Assembly: GCF_030161595.1 (NCBI RefSeq)
Contig: NZ_BSUM01000001.1
Coordinates: 2,542,001-2,606,000, forward strand
DNA: 64,000 bases
DNA from: Litorihabitans aurantiacus
GTDB taxonomy: Bacteria; Actinomycetota; Actinomycetes; Actinomycetales; Beutenbergiaceae
Reading direction: 5' to 3'
This document shows, one piece after another, positions 1 through 8,488 of the stretch; position 1 is the stretch's first letter, and the number at the start of each line of letters is the position of its first letter. The notes beneath the pieces are model-generated. The model saw only the letters and a program-made list of their open reading frames with translations, had not been told where the DNA came from and ran no database searches. A program made the translations under genes and the position numbers.

Positions 1-542
1 GTCGAGGTCGGAGTACACGTCGGCCGCCGCGAGCTTGTTCAGCTCGATCGCGACGTTCTGGTACTCGGTCTGGTTCGCGAAGTCGCCGAACGTCAGCTCG
101 GCGCCCGCGTCGCGCAGCGCCGTGGAGGACCCGAGCGGTGGGACCGCGACGCCGACCGTGATCCCCTCGGGCATCCCGGCGACCTCGAGCCCGACCTCGC
201 CGAACGCACCCTCCGCGACCGTGCCGGTGGCCGTCACGGGGTAGCTGAACGGCTTGCCCTCCCCTCGCGCCGGCCCAGCTCCTCGCCCGTCGCGTCGGGG
301 TCGGCGAGCACCCGGGTCGCGAGGTCGGAGACCTCGACCGCGCGGTCGGTCAGGGAGGGCACGATCACGTCCTCGTAGTTGAGGTCGGCGAACTCGACCG
401 CGGTGTCCGCCGCGATCACGGCGTCACCAGCGCCGACGAACGTCGTGCTGGCGGCCATACCGCCGAGCAGCAGTGCGCCCAGCACGGGCGCCACCACGAC
501 GCCCCGGCGCCACAGCGGCCGATGAGTGGGGGTGGTGCTCAC
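1..542 (-). CDS. DUF2291 family membrane-anchored protein, partial, with a frameshift
   Basis: The gene runs off the left edge. The GTG start at 542 overlaps the kinase stop as GTGA, so the two are translationally coupled. A hydrophobic segment at about residues 12-35 would anchor or export the product. The downstream part (FSYPVTATGTV, then ELTFGDFANQTEYQNVA) matches the DUF2291 pattern as I know it. That family accompanies ribose-like sugar ABC transporters, and its molecular role is not established. The frame changes at about 257-264: adding one C to the CCCC run joins ELGRREG to EGKPFSYP. This looks like a lost base rather than a real pseudogene. The transporter genes are probably to the left, outside the window. 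Confidence 0.75.
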
Positions 543-2202
543 GGCGTCCTCCTTCGTTCCGGCGCCGCCTCGTCGCTCGAGGTGGGTGCGCCCAGGGGTG
601 GTGCGGGTACAGGTGGTGCGGGTACGGGTGGTGCGGGTGCGTCTGCTGGTCGGGTGGGCACGGGTGTGCCGCGCGAGCGGGCGACGGCGGTGCGCCACGC
701 CTCCCGGCGGGCGCGGCGCTCGTCGTCGTCGATCGCCGGGGTGACGACCCGCTGCGGCTGCGACGGCGAGGACGACGCGTCCACCTCCGCCCGCGGCCAC
801 GTGTGGCCGAGCCCCTGCGCGGCGAGCATGGCCGCGCCGAGCGCGGAAGCCTCGGGCTCGCCCGAGACGTGCACGGGACGACCGAGCAGGTCGGCCTGGA
901 TCTGCATCAGCAGCGCGGAGGCGGTCGCGCCGCCGTCGGCGTGCAGCACGCCCAGGTGCGCCGCGCCGTCGGACTCCATCGCCTCCACGACGTCGCAGAC
1001 CTGGTGCGCGACGGCGTCGAACGCCGCCCGCGCGAGGTCCGCGCCGGTCGTGCCACCGGTGATGCCGGCCAGCAGGCCGGTGGCGCCGCGGTCGAAGTAG
1101 GGGGCGCCGAGGCCGGAGAAGGCCGGCACGAACGCGAGGCCGGGCTCGGCGCGCGCCGCGAGCTCGCCCAGGGCGACGACGTCGCCCCCGTGAGCAGCTG
1201 CGCCATCCACGTGAGCGCGGCGCCGCTGGCGACGATGTTGCCCTCGCGGGCGAAGGCGGGCGCGCCGGTGAGCCACGCGAGCGTCGCGGCGATGCCCGAC
1301 GGCGCGGACTCCGCGCTCGCGGCGCCCACCATGACCGAGGAGCCGGTGCCGTAGGTGGCCTTGCCCTCGCCCGGCCGGCCACCCGCGTGGTGGAACAGCG
1401 CGGCGTGGGAGTCCGCCAGGACCGCCAGGACGGGGACGCCGGCCGGGATCCGGCCGCCGGGGCGGGTGCGGCCGGGGAGCGCGTCGGAGCGGTGGACCGG
1501 GGCGAGCGCCGTGGTCGGGACGCCGAACGCCGCGCACAGCTCGGCGTCCCACTGCTGCGACGCGAGGTCGAGCAGGAGGGTGCGCGAGGCGTTGCCGGCC
1601 TCGGTGGCGTGCTCCCCCGTGAGTCGGGCGAGCAGGTAGGTGTCGATCGTGCCGAGGCGGGCGCCCGACGGGCGGTCGGCCGCCTCCAGGAGCCAGCGCA
1701 TCTTGGGCGCGGAGAACATGGGGTCGAGATCGAGCCCGGTGCGGCGGCGCACGTCGGCGGCGAGACCGGGCTCGCGACGCGCGAGGTCGGCGCACGCGTC
1801 GGCCGTGCGGGCGTCCTGCCAGCCGAGCACCGGACCGAGCGGCGCGCCGTCCGCGTCCCACACGGCGACCGACTCGCGCTGGTTGGAGATCGCCACGCCC
1901 GCGAGCGCCGGTTCGTCGGCGGCACGCAGGACGTCGTCGACGGCGGCCTCGGTCGCCTCCCAGATCTCCTGCGCGTCCTGCTCGACCCACCCGGGCGCCG
2001 GGAAACGGATCCCGATGCGCCGGGCGGACTGGGCGAGCACGCGGCCGGTCGCCGCCTCGACGAGCAGGGCCTTGGTGTTCGTGGTCCCCTGGTCCAGGGC
2101 GAGCAGGAGGTCGCCGCGTCCGGCGGCTCGCGCACCGCCCGAGGCGCGGCGCGAGGCCGGCTCGGCATGCGTCGCCGCGGTGGGGTCCAGCTGCTGCACC
2201 AT
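539..2202 (-). CDS. FGGY-family carbohydrate kinase, one frameshift
   Basis: This is an ATP-dependent sugar or polyol kinase of the cytoplasm. The N-terminal FGGY domain has the phosphate loop LALDQGTTNTK at about residues 33-43 and ISNQRESVAVWD. The C-terminal domain has FSGLGAPYFDRGATG and the adenosine-binding EPEASALGAAMLAAQG. The frame breaks at 1185-1189, where adding one C to the CCCCC run joins QLLTG to GDVVALGEL. Repaired length is about 554 aa, slightly long because of a proline-rich tail. The ATG at 2202 follows AGGGA on the minus strand. It lies divergent to rbsK and upstream of the DUF2291 gene, so it belongs to a sugar uptake and phosphorylation operon. The family includes xylulokinase and glycerol kinase; the substrate cannot be told from sequence alone. 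Confidence 0.85.
597..641. repeat. Three tandem 15-bp units inside the kinase 3' end
   Basis: GGTGGTGCGGGTACA occurs three times in a row, with the last bases varying. On the minus strand it encodes a PVPAP-type proline repeat in the C-terminal tail of the kinase. It keeps the frame, so copy number can change without breaking the gene. Confidence 0.8.
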
Positions 2203-2230
2203 CGATCGTCCCTGACCTTCTGCATATTCA

Positions 2231-2275
2231 TTCTACGTTGAATGCGTTGCGCTCAACCTAGGCACGGTGTTGGAT
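2231..2275. promoter_or_regulatory. Divergent promoter region with dyad operator candidate
   Basis: A 19-bp imperfect dyad at 2238-2256 reads TTGAnnGCnnnGCnnTCAA on both strands, a form typical of LacI- or GntR-type operators. On the minus strand TTGAGC and TAGAAT (15 apart) flank or overlap it as a likely kinase promoter. On the plus strand TTGCGC (2247-2252) and TTGGAT (2270-2275) are 17 bp apart as a likely rbsK promoter. A regulator bound here could control both directions. No LacI-type gene is present in the window. Confidence 0.5.
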
Positions 2276-2301
2276 GTTGTCAACAGGTCGAGGGAGATCG
2301 C

Positions 2302-3261
2302 ATGGACGAGGGTCCGGAGAACGCCAGTCAGGCGCAGCGGGTGGCGCAACCCGCCGAGGTCGTCGTCGTCGGGTCGATCAACGTCGACCTCCTGCTCACG
2401 GTGCGGCGCCACCCGAGACCGGGCGAGACGCTGATCGGCGGCGGCGGGATGCGCAGCCCCGGCGGCAAGGGCGCCAACCAGGCGGTGGCGGCCGCGCTGC
2501 GCGGGGCGTCGACCGCGATGGTCGGGGCCGTGGGGGACGACGGCGGGGCCGAGGTCGCGCTGTCACGGCTCGAGGACGCGTTCGTCGACCTGGGCGACGT
2601 GGTGACCGTGCCGGGACCGACCGGGCTCGCCGTCGTGACGCTGGACGACGACGGCGAGAACACGATCGTCGTCGTCCCCGGCGCGAACGCGTGGATGACG
2701 CCCGACGTCGTCGAACGTGCCTCCGACACCGTCCGCGCGGCTCGCGTGTGCGTGCTGCAGGGCGAGATCCCGCGCGACTCGATCGTGGCCGTGGCGGCGA
2801 CCGCCGCCGCGGCCGGCGTGCGCGTGGTGCTGAACGCCGCGCCGGCGCTCGACCTGCCGAGGGCGACGCTCGCCGTCGCCGACCCGCTCGTGGTCAACGA
2901 GCACGAGGCCGCGCTCGTGCTGGGGTGGGCCGGCGGGGGCGAGGCGACGGCGGGCGAGTCGGGCGCCTCGCTCGCGGACCGCCTGCACGCGCTCGGGGCG
3001 CCGTCGGTGGTGGTGACGCTGGGGGCGGCGGGCGCCGTCGGCGTCTCGGCCGGGGGCGCCTGGGCCGTCGACGGCCTGCGCGTCCCCGTGGTCGACACCA
3101 CGGGCGCCGGCGACGCGTTCGTCGGCGCGCTCGCCGCGAGCCTCGCCCGCGGCGACGGGCTGCAGGACGCCGCCCGCGAGGCGACGCGGGTCGCCGCCCA
3201 CTCCGTCCAGCGCCACGGGGCGCAGGACTCCTACCCCGGCCCGGAGGTCGAGCTGCCGTGA
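2302..3261 (+). CDS. rbsK: Ribokinase
   Basis: Phosphorylates ribose to ribose-5-phosphate with ATP in the cytoplasm. The 319-aa product has the PfkB fold landmarks: GSINVDLLL near the N-terminus, the first signature GGKGANQAVAAA around residue 55, and the second signature DTTGAGDAFVGALAASLA near residue 265 with the catalytic Asp in GAGD. The ATG at 2302 was chosen over an upstream in-frame ATG at 2242 because GAGGGAG lies just before it and the upstream part overlaps the promoter. Its stop overlaps the rbsD GTG start, so the two form an operon. Confidence 0.93.
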   Translation: MDEGPENASQAQRVAQPAEVVVVGSINVDLLLTVRRHPRPGETLIGGGGMRSPGGKGANQAVAAALRGASTAMVGAVGDDGGAEVALSRLEDAFVDLGDVVTVPGPTGLAVVTLDDDGENTIVVVPGANAWMTPDVVERASDTVRAARVCVLQGEIPRDSIVAVAATAAAAGVRVVLNAAPALDLPRATLAVADPLVVNEHEAALVLGWAGGGEATAGESGASLADRLHALGAPSVVVTLGAAGAVGVSAGGAWAVDGLRVPVVDTTGAGDAFVGALAASLARGDGLQDAAREATRVAAHSVQRHGAQDSYPGPEVELP

Positions 3262-3650
3262 AGCGCACCGGAATCATCAACGCCCCGCTGTCCGCCGCGA
3301 TCGCGCGGCTCGGGCACACCGATCTCGTCGTGGTGGCCGACGCCGGGCTGCCGGTGCCGCCGCACGTCCCGGTGGTCGACCTCGCGCTGGTCTACGGGTC
3401 GCCCCGATTCGTCGACGTGCTGACCGCGCTGCTGGGCGACGTCGTGGCGGAGCACGCGTGGGTCTCCCGCGAGTCCGACGCCTGGCCCGGCGGCGCCTGG
3501 GTCGACGACGCCCTCGGCTTCGCCGCCGAACGCGTCGAGCACGGCGCGCTCAAGGCGATGGTCGGCGAGGCTCGCCTCGTGGTGCGGACCGGCGAGGACG
3601 TGGCGTACTCGAACGTGGTGCTGCGGTGCGGGGTGCCGTTCGCGGTCTGA
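3258..3650 (+). CDS. rbsD: D-ribose pyranase
   Basis: RbsD interconverts the pyranose forms of ribose so that uptake and phosphorylation proceed quickly. The 130-aa product starts MKRTGIINAPLSAAIARLGHTD, whose His in the LGHTD motif is the expected catalytic residue, and ends with a Tyr-Ser-Asn (AYSNVVLRCGV) sugar-binding segment as in the family. The GTG start shares GTGA with the rbsK stop, showing translational coupling. Together with rbsK it supports ribose as one substrate of this locus. Confidence 0.9.
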   Translation: MKRTGIINAPLSAAIARLGHTDLVVVADAGLPVPPHVPVVDLALVYGSPRFVDVLTALLGDVVAEHAWVSRESDAWPGGAWVDDALGFAAERVEHGALKAMVGEARLVVRTGEDVAYSNVVLRCGVPFAV

Positions 3651-3701
3651 CGGGGCCGATCGACCTCCCCGCACCCCGGCGGGCTCGCCTAGGTTGGCGT
3701 G

Positions 3702-4682
3702 ATGGCGGAGCGACGCAGGGGCGGGGACCGGGGTGGACGACGGCGCGCGGCGACCCTCGTGGTGGCGGTGACGATCGCCGTCGCACCGGTGCTCGTGGCG
3801 TGCACGCCCGACCCGGCGCCCGCGCCGCCGACCTCCGCGGACGTCCTCCCGCCGGCGCTGTCCGACCTGCCGGCCGCGCTGGGCGATCCCGGGGCGGCGC
3901 AGGACGTGATCGAGCAGATCGCCGACGACCCGAGCGGCTGGGTGACGCGCCTGGACGACGAGGACGTGACCGCCGTCGTCGACGTCGGCATCACGTGGGC
4001 CGAGCGCTTCGTGGCGGAGGAGGACGGCACCCCCGACCTCACGGAGGACGCGCGGCGCGGCTTCGTGCAGTTCGCCGCCGCGAGCGGCCACGAGACGTCG
4101 GTGCGCTTCCACGCCGCCGTCACGACCGTGCTCGAGCGGGACCTCGTGCAGCCGTTCGCGGACGGGCAGGAGACGCCGGTCGCCGTCGCGATGGTGCAGG
4201 CGGCGACGTGGGAGGGGCGCCTGGTGGGCGCGGACGTGACCCACGCGGGCGACTTCAGCGCGGGGTGGCGGCAGCTCGCGGCGTCCGAGGTCGCCCTGCT
4301 CGCGCACGCCCGCCGGGCGGCCGACGGCGGCACCGACGCGCTCACGACGGCGTCGGGGCTGATCTCGTCGGACGAGGTGATGACCTCGGTGGCGAACTAC
4401 GGACCGACGACCGACACGAGCGACAACGACGTCCAGCAGGCCATCGCGACCGGTATGGAGTCGGTCCAGCGACGCTCGGCCGTGCAGGCGGGGCTCGACG
4501 CGGGTGCCTTCCCCGACTGGCTCCTCGACGAGTACGGCCCCGCGACCCTCGAGCGTGCGGACGGCTCGCGCGTGCTGGCGCCGGGGACGCAGGCGGAGGA
4601 CCTGGCGGCCGTGTACTTCGACCTCCCGATCGACCACGGCACGTACCCGGGCACCTGGCGCGCGAACCTGGGCTGGGCGTGA
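3702..4682 (+). CDS. Putative lipoprotein of unknown function
   Basis: A 326-aa protein with an arginine-rich n-region, a hydrophobic segment at residues 18-32 and a lipobox VLVA before Cys34, so it is probably exported and lipid-anchored. I recognise no catalytic motif in the rest, which is mostly helical and acidic. The ATG at 3702 lies six bases after TAGGTT (3690-3695), which suggests a leaderless transcript. A GTG directly upstream (3699) is also possible. The hydrolase gene follows 31 bp downstream on the same strand. Confidence 0.65.
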   Translation: MAERRRGGDRGGRRRAATLVVAVTIAVAPVLVACTPDPAPAPPTSADVLPPALSDLPAALGDPGAAQDVIEQIADDPSGWVTRLDDEDVTAVVDVGITWAERFVAEEDGTPDLTEDARRGFVQFAAASGHETSVRFHAAVTTVLERDLVQPFADGQETPVAVAMVQAATWEGRLVGADVTHAGDFSAGWRQLAASEVALLAHARRAADGGTDALTTASGLISSDEVMTSVANYGPTTDTSDNDVQQAIATGMESVQRRSAVQAGLDAGAFPDWLLDEYGPATLERADGSRVLAPGTQAEDLAAVYFDLPIDHGTYPGTWRANLGWA

Positions 4683-4713
4683 CAGCCCCGCGCGCAGCGG
4701 CCACGATGGGGCG

Positions 4714-5811
4714 ATGAGACGTCGCGGCCCCGCACCCCTGGCCCGCGTGGGCGAGGTCATCGAGGTGATGCGGGACGCCCGGGTGGCGGGCGAGGACCCC
4801 GACGTCGAGTGGCCCCACCCGCCGCCGGCCGACCGGTGGGCGCCCGACGTCCTCGGGCGCGGCCACGAGTCCCGCACCCTCCCGCTCGCCGACGACTTCG
4901 AGGGCGAGGTGGTTGCGACCCTGGTGCGCTACCGGCCCGCGATCGACCCCGGTCGCGTCGTGCTGCCCGGTGCGGACGGGCAGGTGCGGCACGCCGTCCT
5001 CTACCTGCACGGCTGGAGCGACTACTTCTTCCACCACGAGCTGGGTCCGTTCTGGGCCGACCACGGGGCCGCCTTCTACGCCCTCGACCTGCGCAAGTAC
5101 GGGCGCAGCCTGCGGCGGCACCAGTCCCCCGGGTACGTCGACTCCCTCGCGACCTACTCCGAGGACATCGAGGCGGCGCTCGCCGTCGTGGCCGCCGAGC
5201 ACCCCGACCTGCCCGTGACGGTGATGGCGCACTCGACCGGCGGCCTGACCGCGAGCCTGTGGGCGCATCACAACCCCGGGCGGATCGCCGGTCTCATCCT
5301 CGTCTCGCCGTGGCTCGAGACACAGGGGTCGTCGCTGGTGCGCACGCTCTCGACCCCGCTCGTGACCGAGCTCGCCAAGAACTTCCCGCTCCGCCTCACC
5401 CCGCAGATCGACCTCGGCTTCTACAACCGGACGATCTCGGACCTGCACGACGGCGAGTGGTCCCTGGTGGCGCCCTGGCGCCCCAGCCACAGCTTCCCCG
5501 CGCGCTACGGCTGGCTCGCCGCGGTCCTGCGCGGCCACGCCCGCGTGGCCAAGGGGCTCGACGTCGACGCGCCGGTGCTCGTGCTGCGCTCGCAGCGCTC
5601 GCACATCTCCGCGGTCTGGGACGACGCGATGTCCTCGAGCGACATCGTGATCGAGGTCGACGTCGTCGCGGAGCGGGCGCTGAAGATCGCGCGCAACGTG
5701 ACGGTCGCGACCGTGCCGGACGCGATCCACGACGTGCTGCTCTCGCGCCGCCCCGTGCGCGAGGTGGCCTACGACCACGTCGCGCGGTGGGCGGCGGGGT
5801 ACCTGCCCTAG
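4714..5811 (+). CDS. Alpha/beta hydrolase, serine aminopeptidase S33-like
   Basis: A 365-aa cytoplasmic hydrolase. The fold is shown by LYLHGWSDYFFHHELG (oxyanion region, about residue 95), the nucleophile elbow MAHSTGG with Ser in place of the usual GHSMGG context, and a late VPDAIHD segment that should carry the catalytic His. The overall plan resembles monoacylglycerol lipase and lysophospholipase relatives, in which the enzyme cuts an ester bond; the substrate here is unknown. It may share a transcript with the lipoprotein just upstream and is convergent with the ABC operon that ends at 5833. Confidence 0.8.
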   Translation: MRRRGPAPLARVGEVIEVMRDARVAGEDPDVEWPHPPPADRWAPDVLGRGHESRTLPLADDFEGEVVATLVRYRPAIDPGRVVLPGADGQVRHAVLYLHGWSDYFFHHELGPFWADHGAAFYALDLRKYGRSLRRHQSPGYVDSLATYSEDIEAALAVVAAEHPDLPVTVMAHSTGGLTASLWAHHNPGRIAGLILVSPWLETQGSSLVRTLSTPLVTELAKNFPLRLTPQIDLGFYNRTISDLHDGEWSLVAPWRPSHSFPARYGWLAAVLRGHARVAKGLDVDAPVLVLRSQRSHISAVWDDAMSSSDIVIEVDVVAERALKIARNVTVATVPDAIHDVLLSRRPVREVAYDHVARWAAGYLP

Positions 5812-5832
5812 GTGCCGTCGGGACGGCGCTCC

Positions 5833-6666
5833 TCAGCCCCGCCCGAGGGCGCCGGGCACCTCCTGCGCCCACTCGGGTGGCGCCTCGAGGGCCGGGGCCT
5901 CGGGAAGCACGCCACGGCCGTCGGGGTGCGGGATCGCGGCCAGCAGCGCCCGGGTGTAGGGGTGGCGCGGGTCGGACCAGACCGCCGCCGTCGGACCGGA
6001 CTCGACGATCCGTCCCCGGTACATGACCGCCACGCGGTCGGCCATCAGCCGCACGACCGACAGGTCGTGGGAGATGAACAGCATGCCCGTCCCCGAGGTC
6101 ACGCAGAGACGACGCATCATCGAGGCCACCGACGCCTGGCTCGAGGCGTCGAGCGCAGAGATCGGCTCGTCCGCCACCAGGATCTCGGGACGTGACGCCA
6201 TCGCGCGCGCGATCGCCACCCGCTGACGCTGACCACCCGAGAGCTGGTGCGGGTAGCGGTCGGCGAAGTCGGGTGGCAGCCCGACCGCCTCGAGCCACGC
6301 GCCGGGCGAGTCGGAGTCGACGCCGCGGGCGCGGGCAGCCCGAGCACCGTCCGCGATCTGGCGCCCCACGCGGTGGCGCGGGTTGAGTGAGGAGTTCGGG
6401 TCCTGGAAGACCATCTGGACCCCGGTCAGCACTGTGGGGCGGCGCGCGAGCCCGAGTCTCGGCACGGGGGCACCGTGCACCCGGACGTCGCCCCTGGCTG
6501 GCTTCTCCATCCCGACCACGGCGCGCGCCGTCGACGACTTGCCGCACCCCGACTCCCCCACGAGCGCGAGCACCTCCCCCGCCGCCAGGGACAGGCTCAC
6601 CCCGTCGACCGCGCGCAGCGCACCGTAGGTGATCACCAGGTCGTCGATCTCCAGCAGCGTGCTCAC
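5833..6666 (-). CDS. Oligopeptide-type ABC transporter ATPase (OppF/DppF-like)
   Basis: The last gene of a five-gene peptide-type transporter operon. The 277-aa product shows Walker A GESGCGKSS, the Q-loop in QMVFQDPNSSLNP, the signature LSGGQRQRVAIARA, Walker B ILVADEPIS and the H-loop SHD. The C-terminal HPYTRALLAAIPHP stretch is typical of oligopeptide and nickel ATPases. The GTG start overlaps the stop of the partner ATPase gene as GTGA. It should pair with that ATPase to drive the two permeases. Confidence 0.9.
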   Translation of the reverse strand: MSTLLEIDDLVITYGALRAVDGVSLSLAAGEVLALVGESGCGKSSTARAVVGMEKPARGDVRVHGAPVPRLGLARRPTVLTGVQMVFQDPNSSLNPRHRVGRQIADGARAARARGVDSDSPGAWLEAVGLPPDFADRYPHQLSGGQRQRVAIARAMASRPEILVADEPISALDASSQASVASMMRRLCVTSGTGMLFISHDLSVVRLMADRVAVMYRGRIVESGPTAAVWSDPRHPYTRALLAAIPHPDGRGVLPEAPALEAPPEWAQEVPGALGRG

Positions 6667-7511
6667 CGCTCGTCCTCCGGTGTCGTGTCCGACCCGCCGG
6701 TGCCGGCACCGGCCGCGATGCGGTCCGGCAGGGCGTCCAGCAGGGCGCGCGTGTAGGGGTGCGCGGGCGCGGTGAAGAGCTGCTCACGCGGCGCGACCTC
6801 TGCGATCGCGCCGTGACGCATCACGGCGACGTCGTCGGCCACCGCGCTCATCACGCCGAGGTCGTGCGTCACGAGGAGGACGGCGAGGTCGCGCTGCTCC
6901 GCGAGGTCGCGGAGCAGGTGCAGCACACCGGCCTGGACCGTGACGTCGAGCGCGGTGGTGGGCTCGTCCGCGAGCAGCACGTCGGGGTCGCAGGCCAGGG
7001 CGACCGCGATCGCGATGCGTTGACGTTGGCCCCCGGAGAACTGGTGCGGATACCGGGCCAGCGCCTCCTCGGGCCGGGGCACGCGCACCTGCGTCAGCAG
7101 GTCGACGGCGCGCTCACGCGCGGCGGACCTGCTCAGTCGCAGGTGCCTGCGCACGTGGTCGGTCAGCTGGGTGCCCACAGTCAGCTGCGGGTGGAGGCTG
7201 GCCGAGGGATCCTGGAAGACCATCGCCACCCGTCGGCCGCGGATAGCGGACAGCCGGCGCCCCCGCAGCCCGAGGATCTCCTCACCGTCCAGCAGGATGG
7301 ATCCGGTCGCGCGCGACGGCGTCGGCAGCAGGCCGAGCACGGCCAGCGCCGTCATCGTCTTGCCCGAACCCGACTCGCCCGCGAGGCCGTGGACCCGCCC
7401 CGCCCGCAAGTCCAGATCCACCCCGTCGACCACCGCCCGGCGAGAATCCGGCGGGCCGAGCTCGACGACGAGGTCGCGGATGCTGAGGGCCGCACGGCTC
7501 TCGGCGCTCAC
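6663..7511 (-). CDS. Oligopeptide-type ABC transporter ATPase (OppD/DppD-like)
   Basis: A 282-aa nucleotide-binding subunit with Walker A GESGSGKTM, the Q-loop in AMVFQDPSASLHP, the signature FSGGQRQRIAIAVALA, Walker B VLLADEPTTALD and THDLGV as H-loop. The open frame extends far upstream, but that part is a shadow of the permease gene. The GTG at 7511 overlaps the permease stop as GTGA and marks the real start. It is the partner of the ATPase encoded directly downstream. Confidence 0.9.
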   Translation of the reverse strand: MSAESRAALSIRDLVVELGPPDSRRAVVDGVDLDLRAGRVHGLAGESGSGKTMTALAVLGLLPTPSRATGSILLDGEEILGLRGRRLSAIRGRRVAMVFQDPSASLHPQLTVGTQLTDHVRRHLRLSRSAARERAVDLLTQVRVPRPEEALARYPHQFSGGQRQRIAIAVALACDPDVLLADEPTTALDVTVQAGVLHLLRDLAEQRDLAVLLVTHDLGVMSAVADDVAVMRHGAIAEVAPREQLFTAPAHPYTRALLDALPDRIAAGAGTGGSDTTPEDER

Positions 7512-8488
7512 GACGGACGCCCCGGGTCGACGACGAGATCCTCCACGACGCTCTGCTCGGACCGGCCCTCGGTGCTCAGCGGCGCCGGAGCGACGCCGGC
7601 ACCGGCGCGCTGCGCGCCCGAGAGGGGGTCGAGGACGTCCCGCAGGGAGTCGCCGATGAAGTTGAACGCCATCACGATGCTCAGGATCGCGAGGCCGGGG
7701 AACAGTCCGAGCCACCACGCGTCGATGTGCTGGATCGCGGAGGAGATCATCGAGCCCCACTCCGCCGACGGCGGTTGGGCGCCGAGGCCGAGGAAGGACA
7801 GCCCCGTCAGCAGCAGGATCGACGTGCCGGTCTCGAGCGAGGCCAGCACCATCACCGGACCCGCGACACCGGGCAGGATGTCGACCCGGAGCGAGTGAAC
7901 CGAGGAGTGGCCCAGCAGCCGCGACGCGACGACGTAGTTCTGACCGCGCAGGCTCAGGACGAGCGACCGTGTCACGCGTGCGTAGTTCGGCCACGTGACG
8001 ACGATCCCCGCGAGGACCGCGTTGTACAGCGACGGACCGAGCGACGCCGCGATCACCATCGCGAGGATCACGGTCGGGAAGGCCATGAAGAGGTCGGTGA
8101 CCCTCATCAGGACCTCGTCGACCCATCCGCCCAGGTACCCGGAGACGGCGCCGACGACGGTCCCCAGCACCATCGCGCTGAGCACGAGGACGACCGCGAG
8201 GGGAATGGTCGTGCGCGCGCCGTGGATCAGGCGCGAGAGGACGTCGCGCCCGAGCGCGTCGGTACCGAGCAGCGCCTCGGCGCCGGGAGGCGTCAGGCGC
8301 GGGAGGTCCTGCGCGAGCGGGGACGCGGGAGAGATCCAGGGTGCCAGGACCGCTGCCAGCAGCCACGCCAGGACGATCCCGACACCGATGACGGCGAGCG
8401 GCCGGCGCCAGGCGCTGGGCAACCGCCGCCCGGCCCGACGTGCGCGCTTCGCCTCGGCCACCCGAGCGGCGAATCCGTGACCGGTCAT
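7508..8488 (-). CDS. Peptide-type ABC transporter permease (OppC/DppC-like)
   Basis: A 326-aa inner-membrane permease. An early transmembrane segment (residues 30-52) is followed by a loop with LLGTDALGRDVLSRLIHGARTT, the usual start of the OppC transport domain. The core has five or so further membrane helices and the ATPase-contact motif around RGQNYVVASRLLG. A roughly 40-residue polar tail follows the last helix. ATG at 8488 overlaps the stop of the upstream permease as ATGA. Confidence 0.9.
   Translation of the reverse strand: MTGHGFAARVAEAKRARRAGRRLPSAWRRPLAVIGVGIVLAWLLAAVLAPWISPASPLAQDLPRLTPPGAEALLGTDALGRDVLSRLIHGARTTIPLAVVLVLSAMVLGTVVGAVSGYLGGWVDEVLMRVTDLFMAFPTVILAMVIAASLGPSLYNAVLAGIVVTWPNYARVTRSLVLSLRGQNYVVASRLLGHSSVHSLRVDILPGVAGPVMVLASLETGTSILLLTGLSFLGLGAQPPSAEWGSMISSAIQHIDAWWLGLFPGLAILSIVMAFNFIGDSLRDVLDPLSGAQRAGAGVAPAPLSTEGRSEQSVVEDLVVDPGRPS

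Noticed and set aside
2242-2301. Upstream ATG as the start of rbsK
   Set aside because: It would add 20 residues overlapping the promoter and operator; the ATG at 2302 has a purine-rich ribosome site and fits the family length.
6663-8366. A 567-codon frame seeming to fuse a permease and an ATPase
   Set aside because: The first part has no membrane helices and is arginine-rich; the real permease is in another frame. This contrasts with the true fusion at 59019-60836.
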